Shown here: one piece after another, positions 1 to 4,733 of the stretch
Position numbering within the stretch: position 1 is the first letter of the stretch
How the letters are laid out: every line of letters starts with the position of its first letter
NCBI GenBank assembly: GCA_022425565.1
Contig: JAKMFG010000025.1
Span: forward strand, 1-6,387
Origin: Alphaproteobacteria bacterium
GTDB lineage: Bacteria > Pseudomonadota > Alphaproteobacteria > Puniceispirillales > Puniceispirillaceae
DNA: 6,387 bases
Reading direction: 5' to 3'
Made by a program: the position numbers and the translations under genes
The notes under the pieces: generated by a model
What the model saw: the letters and a program-made list of their open reading frames with translations, nothing else
What the model was told of the DNA's origin: nothing
Database searches by the model: none

Positions 1-236
1 GTGCCGAGGGTCCAACGGGCTCGGCCGGCAGCAATGCCGCCATCCCGACGGACGGTGTTTCGGTCGGGACCACGATCTTCGGCCTGTTTGAGGCGCCATG
101 GGGACGGCATTACGCCAACAATTTCACCTTTCGTCCCGTCGGAGGTCGCCAAAATCTCTCTGAAAGGTTGCACACGGTGATATTCGACCGCCAGATGCGT
201 CCGCAGTCCGGAAGACGAATCGACTATGGCGAATGA
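1..236 (+). CDS. C-terminal end of an unrecognised protein (partial, enters from left edge)
   Basis: The third reading frame is open from the left edge (first complete codon at base 3) to a TGA at 234-236, giving the last 77 residues of a protein whose start lies outside the window. Codon use is G/C-rich at third positions, like the other genes here. The composition looks protein-like: a Gly/Ala/Ser-rich stretch, then an alternating hydrophobic and aromatic segment (GTTIFGLFEAPWGRHYANNF), then a polar, Arg-rich tail ending in RIDYGE. The alternating pattern would suit beta strands, but this is only an impression. I do not recognise the family. It is convergent with the ispB-like gene, whose stop lies 125 bases away. 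I am fairly sure it is coding and have no functional call. Confidence 0.6.
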   Translation, partial: AEGPTGSAGSNAAIPTDGVSVGTTIFGLFEAPWGRHYANNFTFRPVGGRQNLSERLHTVIFDRQMRPQSGRRIDYGE

Positions 237-279
237 CGCTGCATCCATGCCTCGGTTCATGGAATCCAGAATACCGGCG

Positions 280-293
280 GGTTCTTCGGAACC
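280..293 (+). other. UUCG-tetraloop hairpin in convergent gap
   Basis: The sequence GGTTC-TTCG-GAACC forms a perfect 5-bp stem closed by a C(UUCG)G tetraloop, a very stable RNA loop type. It lies 43 bases after the stop of the left-edge gene. No T-run follows, so it is not a textbook intrinsic terminator, though it could help stop or protect the 3' end of either convergent transcript. Its right arm shares bases 291-293 with the larger hairpin at 291-321, so the two cannot both form completely. Confidence 0.4.
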
Positions 294-321
294 TTCGTCA
301 GGGTCGCCTGATCCCGAAGGT
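291..321 (+). terminator. Bulged 12-bp hairpin between convergent genes, terminator candidate
   Basis: ACCTTCG (291-297) pairs with CGAAGGT (315-321), and inside it TCAGG (298-302) pairs with CCTGA (307-311) around a GTCG loop. Bases 312-314 form a 3-nt bulge. Together this is 12 perfect pairs between the 3' ends of two convergent genes, which is where a bidirectional terminator would be expected. Neither strand shows a T-run after the stem, so it could equally be an RNA-stability element or a Rho-linked 3' end. The rest of the gap 237-360 shows nothing else I can name. Confidence 0.4.
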
Positions 322-360
322 CTTCTGGTCCGTTCCTGGCTGAAGCTGGCTGGCCCGTTC

Positions 361-1395
361 CTAGCTGGCGCGGTGCGCGGCAAACAGCGCCGCGTCGGCA
401 AGGGCGCGGGCCAGCGGTGCGGTGCGCTCGTCCCCGATGAAGGGGGCCAGCGCCGCACCGGCCTTCACCGCGTGCTCATGCGCCACCGTCACCGACCGGT
501 TCACCGCGTCATGCGCTGTCAGCAGTGCCTGTGCGCGTTCAAGGTCGCCCTCGGCAAAATCGGCCTCGCCAAGCGTGCGCTGCCAGAAGGCGCGCTCCTC
601 CGCATCTCCGTCCTGCCAGGCCAGAATGGTCGGCAGGGTGATCTTCTGGTCGGCAAAATCATCGCCGGCATTCTTGCCCATCTGCTCGGCCGAGGCGGTG
701 TAGTCCAGCGCGTCATCCATGATCTGGAACGCCATGCCGAGTTCCATCCCGTAGACCCGCATCGCCTCGACCCGCTCTGCCGGTGCGCCGGTGATCTCGA
801 TGCCGGCCGCCGCCGAGGCTGAAAAAAGCACCGCGGTCTTCCCCCCGATCACATCGAAATAATCCTCGACCGGCGTGTCCGGCTGGCCGGTGATGGCCAT
901 CTGTTTGATCTCGCCCTCGGTGATCCGCGCGGCGGCGGCGGCAAGCCGCCCCAGCACGGTGATATCGCCGGCCTCGACCATCAGCTCGAAGGCGCGGGCG
1001 AACAGAAAATCCCCCACCAGAACCGAAGCGTCATTCCCCCACAGCGCATTTGCCGTGTCCTGGCCGCGCCGCAGCTTTGACTCGTCGATCACGTCATCAT
1101 GCAGAAGCGTGGCTGAATGAATGAATTCGACGGCGGTCGCCAGCTTGACGGCAGGCGCGCGTTTGCCGGCATCATCGCTTCCCAGCATGGCGCCGGCAAC
1201 GGTCATCATCGGGCGCATACGCTTGCCACCTGAGGCAATCAGATGCCCAGCGAGCTGCGGGATCAGCGGGACCTCGCTCGCCATCCTGTCGATGATGGTG
1301 GCGTTGACCCCGGCCATATCCGCGGAAAGCATGTCGATCAGCGGTGTGAGTGACGGCGTCTCGCCAGCCTCGGTCGCCGAATGCGTGACTGTCAT
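361..1395 (-). CDS. ispB: Long-chain trans-polyprenyl diphosphate synthase (octa- to decaprenyl type)
   Basis: This 344-residue protein belongs to the trans-isoprenyl diphosphate synthase family. It condenses isopentenyl diphosphate onto an allylic primer to build the ubiquinone side chain in the cytoplasm. Visible motifs are GGKRMRP (56-62, diphosphate binding), the first aspartate-rich motif DDVID (100-104) in the context FIHSATLLHDD, and the second, DDALD (227-231), followed by KNAGDDFADQK. A small Ala five residues before the first motif, as in E. coli IspB, suits long-chain products. Alphaproteobacteria usually make Q10, so decaprenyl is the likely product, but length cannot be read from sequence. 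The frame stays open much further upstream; the ATG at 1395 is chosen because it gives normal family length and lies about 29 bases after a promoter candidate. No good Shine-Dalgarno precedes it. A GTG at 1431 is a less likely start. Confidence 0.93.
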   Translation of the reverse strand: MTVTHSATEAGETPSLTPLIDMLSADMAGVNATIIDRMASEVPLIPQLAGHLIASGGKRMRPMMTVAGAMLGSDDAGKRAPAVKLATAVEFIHSATLLHDDVIDESKLRRGQDTANALWGNDASVLVGDFLFARAFELMVEAGDITVLGRLAAAAARITEGEIKQMAITGQPDTPVEDYFDVIGGKTAVLFSASAAAGIEITGAPAERVEAMRVYGMELGMAFQIMDDALDYTASAEQMGKNAGDDFADQKITLPTILAWQDGDAEERAFWQRTLGEADFAEGDLERAQALLTAHDAVNRSVTVAHEHAVKAGAALAPFIGDERTAPLARALADAALFAAHRAS

Positions 1396-1430
1396 GTTGG
1401 TGCCGAATGTTCGATCCTGTATGTTCACCG

Positions 1431-1458
1431 AATATCGCGCGCCGCTTGCCCGGGGCAA
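1431..1458 (-). promoter_or_regulatory. Candidate ispB promoter
   Basis: Read on the minus strand, TTGCCC (1458-1453, -35-like, four of six to TTGACA) and GATATT (1436-1431, -10-like, four of six to TATAAT) are spaced by 16 bases. This would place the transcript start near 1424, about 29 bases before the ATG at 1395. The match is moderate. The call is by eye and is supported mainly by sensible spacing relative to the chosen start. Confidence 0.35.
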
Positions 1459-1460
1459 GC
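1444..1460. promoter_or_regulatory. Perfect inverted repeat, operator candidate upstream of ispB
   Basis: GCTTGCC-CGG-GGCAAGC is a perfect 7-bp inverted repeat with a 3-base centre, in the divergent region between the ispB-like gene and the DUF2007 gene. It overlaps the proposed ispB -35 element. No T-run follows on either strand, so it does not look like a terminator. A dimeric transcription factor site is the simplest reading; a chance GC-rich palindrome is the alternative. Confidence 0.35.
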
Positions 1461-1539
1461 GAAAACATGCCCCCCGACCGGTTTCTGCCAATTCGCCGCA
1501 GCTATCATTTTGCGCAAGAGTGTTTTTTTCTGTCAGGTC

Positions 1540-1568
1540 TTGGCTAATTCCGGCTTTTGTCGCATATC
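1540..1568 (+). promoter_or_regulatory. Candidate promoter for the DUF2007-trmN6-S49 run
   Basis: TTGGCT (1540-1545, four of six to the -35 consensus) and CATATC (1563-1568, three of six to the -10 consensus) are spaced by 17 bases. Transcription from here would begin at or a few bases before the ATG at 1575, giving a message with essentially no leader. This fits the lack of any Shine-Dalgarno before that ATG. A run of seven Ts at 1523-1529 lies just upstream and may make the region easier to melt or bend. The promoter match is weak. Confidence 0.25.
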
Positions 1569-1574
1569 TTTGCC

Positions 1575-1790
1575 ATGGAGACGCTGGTACGAACCACGGA
1601 CATTGTGCGCCTGTCCTTTTTACGGGCGCTGCTGTCGGATTCCGGCATCCATACCGAGGTGTTCGACGAGAACATCGCGGCGCTGGAGGGCGGGATCGGC
1701 GCGTTCCCAAGACGGCTCGTGGTTCCACCGGCGCAGAGGCTGGCTGCGGAGACCGTGCTTCGCGATGCCGAGGAATATTACGATGACTGA
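1575..1790 (+). CDS. DUF2007 family protein (putative signal-transducing protein)
   Basis: This small soluble protein of 71 residues begins METLVRTTDIVRLSFLRALL and carries the EGGIGAFPRRLVV segment (38-50) typical of DUF2007 proteins, ending in an acidic helix. The family is short, probably a two-layer alpha/beta fold related to the GlnB-like domain. No biochemical role is established, and the 'signal transducing' label is only a database name. The ATG at 1575 is chosen because the family starts this way; an in-frame TTG six codons earlier (1557) is the alternative. There is no clear Shine-Dalgarno. The stop overlaps the start of the next gene by eight bases (ATGACTGA), so the two are probably translationally coupled. 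The pairing of DUF2007 with a trmN6-type gene is common in alphaproteobacteria as I recall. Confidence 0.8.
   Translation: METLVRTTDIVRLSFLRALLSDSGIHTEVFDENIAALEGGIGAFPRRLVVPPAQRLAAETVLRDAEEYYDD
1770..1775 (+). promoter_or_regulatory. Ribosome binding site for the trmN6-like gene
   Basis: GAGGAA lies seven bases before the ATG at 1783 and inside the end of the DUF2007 gene. It fixes the methyltransferase start at 1783, although that reading frame remains open several hundred bases further upstream. Confidence 0.6.
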
Positions 1791-2607
1791 CAAATCCATG
1801 CCTGAAGGCGAAATCCGGATGATGCAGGTGACGCATGACCACTTGCTGAACGAGGCTGTGAAGATCACCCAGCCGGCGGATGGCTACAGGGTCGGAACGG
1901 ATACCGTTCTACTCGCGGCGGCAATCTCCACCAGCAGCGGCAGGGTGCTTGACCTTGGCGCTGGTGTCGGCGGGGTCTGCCTGTGCGTGGCGCATCGTCA
2001 TCACGAGCTGCAGGTCACCGCCGTTGAGAAACATGCCGACCTGGCGGCCATGGCCCAGGAAAATGCCCAGGTCAACGGCGTTGCCAACAGGCTGCGTGTC
2101 CTGACAACAGACATTCGCGAGATGCCGCCGGTTCTTGCCGGCAGTTTCGACCATGTTGTCAGCAACCCGCCCTATCACAATTCGCACGGCACACGCCCGC
2201 GCAACGCTGACCGCGCGCTTGCCCATATGGGCGAGGATACCGACATGGTGGACTGGGTGAAGGCAGCGGTCTGGGCCGCCAAGCCGCGCGCCAGGATCAC
2301 CTTTATCTGCCGCGCCGACCGGGCACCGGAGCTGATCAGCCTGTTCCAGCAGAACGGTGCCGGCGAGGCGGTGCTGTTCCCGCTCTGGCCGCGCCATTCC
2401 AGCCCGGCAGGCCGGGTCATCATTCAGGTCAGGCGCGATGTCGACGGCCCGGGTGCCGTTCTTCCGGGCATCGTGCTGCACCGTGATGATGGCGGCTTCA
2501 CCGATGTCGCCGACCAGATCATGGCCGGTGGCCCGCTCCCCCTGATCCATCCGGCGCGTCCGCTTGCCAATAACCGGCGTCGCGGCGATGCCGGTGACGA
2601 GGCCTAG
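1783..2607 (+). CDS. trmN6: TrmN6-type tRNA adenine-N6 methyltransferase
   Basis: This 274-residue protein is a class I SAM-dependent N6-adenine methyltransferase of the TrmN6/YfiC group. In E. coli the enzyme methylates A37 of tRNA1(Val), next to the anticodon. Visible are the N-terminal GYRVGTDTVLLAAA segment (34-47), SAM-binding motif I VLDLGAG (55-61), the acidic ribose-binding Glu82 after strand 2, Asp110 in the adenine-contact position, and the catalytic NPPY motif (128-131) followed by HNS. The NPPY form indicates methylation of an exocyclic amino group. The C-terminal third ends in a ligand-poor tail (RPLANNRRRGDAGDEA). The start is set by a good Shine-Dalgarno. It overlaps the preceding stop by eight bases, and its 3' end overlaps the S49 gene by up to 20 bases. 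Enzyme class is secure; the exact tRNA target is inferred. Confidence 0.85.
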   Translation: MTDKSMPEGEIRMMQVTHDHLLNEAVKITQPADGYRVGTDTVLLAAAISTSSGRVLDLGAGVGGVCLCVAHRHHELQVTAVEKHADLAAMAQENAQVNGVANRLRVLTTDIREMPPVLAGSFDHVVSNPPYHNSHGTRPRNADRALAHMGEDTDMVDWVKAAVWAAKPRARITFICRADRAPELISLFQQNGAGEAVLFPLWPRHSSPAGRVIIQVRRDVDGPGAVLPGIVLHRDDGGFTDVADQIMAGGPLPLIHPARPLANNRRRGDAGDEA

Positions 2608-3454
2608 AGCAGTGTTGTCGCGGCTGCTGTTCTGGCGCAAGCGCCGTTCCGTGGTTCCGGTGGTCCGCCTTTCGGGTGTGATTGCCGCCGGGGGCGGTCT
2701 GCGACGCGGAATTTCGCTTGAGGCGGTGGAACCGCAGCTGAAGAAGGCCTTTTCCCTGAAGAGCGCCAAGGCCGTCGCCCTCATCATCAATTCCCCTGGG
2801 GGCTCGCCCGTGCAGTCGGCGCTTATCGGGCAGCGGGTCAGGGACCTTGCGCGCAAGGCCGATGTGCCGGTGCTGGCTTTTTGCGAGGATGTGGCAGCCA
2901 GCGGCGGTTACTGGCTTGCGGCGAGTGCCGACGAGATCTTTGCCAATGGCGCCTCGATCATCGGGTCAATCGGTGTGGTGTCGGCCGGCTTTGGTTTCGA
3001 CCGCGCAATCGAAAAGCTTGGTATTGACCGGCGCGTCTACACGGCCGGCGAGAGCAAGGCGATCCTTGATCCGTTCCGTCCCGAATCCGAAGATGATGTC
3101 GAGCGGCTGAAATCCCTGCAGGCTGAAATCCACCAGCAGTTCATCGCCCATGTGGTCGAACGGCGCGGCGGCAAGCTGAAGGGCGCGCATGAAGACCTGT
3201 TCAGCGGTGCCTTCTGGTCCGGTGAGACGGCGGTTGATCTGGGGCTGATCGACGGGCTTGGCGATTGCCGCTCGGTCGTGACCAAGCGCTTTGGCGAAGA
3301 TGTCGACCTGATGAGCATTCAGCCGAAGAAGAAACTCTTCAGCGGGATCGGTGGTCTGTCCGGAACAATGGCGGGCGCCGCCGCGGCGAGCGTCGTGGAT
3401 GAGGCCGCCCAGCTGGCGCTAGAGCGTGCGTACCTGTCGCGGTTCGGTCTATGA
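2588..3454 (+). CDS. S49 family serine peptidase (SppA/SohB-like)
   Basis: This 288-residue protein is a single-domain peptidase of MEROPS family S49, the group that includes signal-peptide peptidase SppA and SohB. The ClpP-like core shows INSPGGSPVQS (67-77, oxyanion region), AASGGYWLA (103-111) with the predicted nucleophile Ser105, and YTAGESKAILDPF (151-163) with the predicted general base Lys157. The Ser-Lys spacing of 52 residues equals that of the B. subtilis SppA pair (Ser147/Lys199). A WSGETAVDLGLIDGLG segment (210-225) is typical near the end of the domain. I see no clear signal peptide or membrane helix, unlike SppA and SohB, so a cytoplasmic or peripheral location is likely. The start is uncertain: the ATG at 2588 overlaps trmN6 by 20 bases and has a weak ribosome site, whereas a GTG at 2612 has GAGG nine bases upstream and no overlap. 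The substrate is unknown. Confidence 0.88.
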   Translation: MPVTRPRAVLSRLLFWRKRRSVVPVVRLSGVIAAGGGLRRGISLEAVEPQLKKAFSLKSAKAVALIINSPGGSPVQSALIGQRVRDLARKADVPVLAFCEDVAASGGYWLAASADEIFANGASIIGSIGVVSAGFGFDRAIEKLGIDRRVYTAGESKAILDPFRPESEDDVERLKSLQAEIHQQFIAHVVERRGGKLKGAHEDLFSGAFWSGETAVDLGLIDGLGDCRSVVTKRFGEDVDLMSIQPKKKLFSGIGGLSGTMAGAAAASVVDEAAQLALERAYLSRFGL

Positions 3455-3492
3455 CCGGTGGTGCGACACAACAGGAAAGGGTGTGACCCGGA

Positions 3493-3729
3493 ATGATTTT
3501 TTCGCTGCCAAAACTGATGGCGCTTGCCGGTGTGATCTGGGCTGTCTGGATGGGTTTCAAATATCTTGAACGCCGCAAGGGCGGTGACGAGGGTGCGGAT
3601 TCCGGCGGCGATCAGGCCGAAAAAGGGCATCGCGCGCTCGACCTTGAAGAGTGCCGTGTCTGCCGTGCATGGGTCGCTGGCGAGGCGTGCGAGCGCGAGG
3701 CCTGCCCCTATCGCGACGGCACGGCCTGA
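3493..3729 (+). CDS. Small membrane-anchored protein with four-cysteine, zinc-ribbon-like motif
   Basis: This 78-residue protein has one hydrophobic segment near its N-terminus (about 5-23, PKLMALAGVIWAVWMGFKY), a positively charged stretch (RRKGG), and a flexible Gly/Asp/Glu-rich linker. Its C-terminal module has Cys54, Cys57, Cys66 and Cys71 (C-x2-C-x8-C-x4-C, ending CPYRDG). Positive charge after the helix suggests the C-terminal part faces the cytoplasm. The cysteine spacing suggests binding of one metal ion, probably zinc, but this is inference. I recall similar short proteins in other alphaproteobacteria near S49 peptidase and glyQ genes; their function is unknown to me. The ATG at 3493 has GGAAAGGG about 11-12 bases upstream, rather distant. 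The gene is 38 bases after the peptidase stop and 89 bases before glyQ. Confidence 0.8.
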   Translation: MIFSLPKLMALAGVIWAVWMGFKYLERRKGGDEGADSGGDQAEKGHRALDLEECRVCRAWVAGEACEREACPYRDGTA

Positions 3730-3758
3730 TTTACTGGCGGAATAGGCAATTCAAACCC

Positions 3759-3788
3759 TTGCATTGCCAGCCCGAATGCGGCTAATTT
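3759..3788 (+). promoter_or_regulatory. Weak promoter candidate in the glyQ leader
   Basis: In the 89-base gap before glyQ, TTGCAT (3759-3764) and TAATTT (3783-3788) are separated by 18 bases. Each matches only three of six consensus positions. The gap is also locally less GC-rich than the genes around it. An inverted repeat, GGCAAT (3745-3750) with ATTGCC (3763-3768), overlaps the -35-like box. Read-through from the upstream genes is equally possible, so glyQS may or may not have its own promoter here. Confidence 0.25.
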
Positions 3789-3805
3789 GCGACCTCGGTT
3801 CCAGC

Positions 3806-3810
3806 GGAAA
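3806..3810 (+). promoter_or_regulatory. Ribosome binding site for glyQ
   Basis: GGAAA sits eight bases before the ATG at 3819 and supports that start. The resulting N-terminus ([20 protein letters not shown]) matches the usual length before the first conserved GlyQ helix. Confidence 0.5.
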
Positions 3811-3818
3811 CAGCCCTG

Positions 3819-4733
3819 ATGTCCAAGACATTCACCACCCGTCCCGGCCTTGATTTCCAGTCAATCCTTCTCAAGTTGCAGGCCTATTGGGCCAGCAAGG
3901 GTGCGGTGATTCTCCAACCCTATGACATGGAGGTTGGTGCCGGCACCTTTCATCCGGCAACGACGCTGCGCTCGCTCGGGCCGGATTACCACTGGCGCGC
4001 CGCCTATGTTCAGCCCTCGCGCCGCCCCACCGACGGGCGTTTTGGCGAAAATCCGAACAGGCTCCAGCACTATTACCAGTTTCAGGCGATCTTCAAACCG
4101 TCGCCGCCGGACTCGCAGGAACTCTATCTCGGCAGCCTTGCCGCGATCGGACTCGATCCCGCCGCCCACGACATCCGTTTTGTCGAGGATGACTGGGAAT
4201 CACCCACTCTCGGCGCCTGGGGCCTCGGATGGGAAGTCTGGTGCGACGGGATGGAAGTCTCACAATTCACATATTTCCAGCAGGTGGGCGGTCTGGAATG
4301 TGATCCGGTCCCGCTTGAGCTGACCTACGGACTCGAGCGCCTCGCCATGTTCATTCAGGGAATCGACAATGTCTATGACCTCGACTGGGACGGGGTTCCG
4401 GGCGAGGAGGGTGGCAAGCGCTATGGCGATATCTTCCACCGCGCCGAGGTCGAGTTCTCCGACTGGAACTTCAATCACGCGGATACGGCTGCGTTGCTGC
4501 AGCATTTCCGCGACGCCGAAGCCGAATGCGGCAAACTTCTCGCGCTTGAGACACCGCTGGCGCTTCCCGCCTATGACCAGTGCATGAAGGCAAGCCATCT
4601 GTTCAACCTTCTCGACGCGCGCGGTGTGATCTCGGTGACTGAACGTGCCGCCTATATCGGGCGCGTGCGGGCGCTGGCACGCGGATGCTGCGAGGCATGG
4701 ATCGATGTCGCAAACGCCGGAGAGGCGAGCTGA
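3819..4733 (+). CDS. glyQ: Glycyl-tRNA synthetase alpha subunit
   Basis: This 304-residue protein is the alpha subunit of bacterial-type alpha2beta2 glycyl-tRNA synthetase (EC 6.1.1.14). It holds the class II catalytic site that activates glycine with ATP in the cytoplasm. Highly conserved stretches are visible: [19 protein letters not shown] (37-55), [19 protein letters not shown] (63-81) leading into the motif 2 region, [20 protein letters not shown] (138-157), and [11 protein letters not shown] (168-178), whose GLER is class II motif 3. The C-terminal helical part contains [20 protein letters not shown] (258-277). Length is normal and no conserved block is missing. The TGA stop overlaps the glyS ATG by one base (TGATG), a usual arrangement for two subunits made in equal amounts. 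Confidence 0.98.
   Translation: MSKTFTTRPGLDFQSILLKLQAYWASKGAVILQPYDMEVGAGTFHPATTLRSLGPDYHWRAAYVQPSRRPTDGRFGENPNRLQHYYQFQAIFKPSPPDSQELYLGSLAAIGLDPAAHDIRFVEDDWESPTLGAWGLGWEVWCDGMEVSQFTYFQQVGGLECDPVPLELTYGLERLAMFIQGIDNVYDLDWDGVPGEEGGKRYGDIFHRAEVEFSDWNFNHADTAALLQHFRDAEAECGKLLALETPLALPAYDQCMKASHLFNLLDARGVISVTERAAYIGRVRALARGCCEAWIDVANAGEAS
4719..4725 (+). promoter_or_regulatory. Ribosome binding site for glyS
   Basis: GGAGAGG ends seven bases before the glyS ATG at 4733, within the last codons of glyQ. It is the strongest Shine-Dalgarno in the window and supports direct translation of glyS as well as coupling to glyQ. Confidence 0.65.

Noticed and set aside
226..822. A 198-codon plus-strand frame opposite the end of ispB
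   Set aside because: It is antisense to the conserved synthase and has an Arg/Gly-rich composition typical of shadow frames.
1523..1529. Run of seven Ts as a possible intrinsic terminator
   Set aside because: No stable GC-rich stem directly precedes it, and it sits in a divergent promoter region where no plus-strand transcript should end.
1381..1782. Upstream extension of the trmN6 frame to 408 residues
   Set aside because: The frame is merely open. A good ribosome site precedes the ATG at 1783, and homology begins only after that point.
1396..1842. Upstream extension of the ispB frame to give a 493-residue protein
   Set aside because: The extra residues are Arg/Pro-rich and cross the divergent promoter region and the DUF2007 gene. 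The family starts near the ATG at 1395.
1909..2856. A 315-codon open frame on the minus strand opposite trmN6 and the S49 gene
   Set aside because: It spans two well-supported genes on the other strand and resembles a GC-driven shadow frame.
3761..3779. GCATT...AATGC pairing in the glyQ leader as a riboswitch or attenuator stem
   Set aside because: It is only 5 bp with a 9-base loop in an 89-base gap, competes with another short pairing, and no known leader motif for glycine or tRNA sensing is visible.
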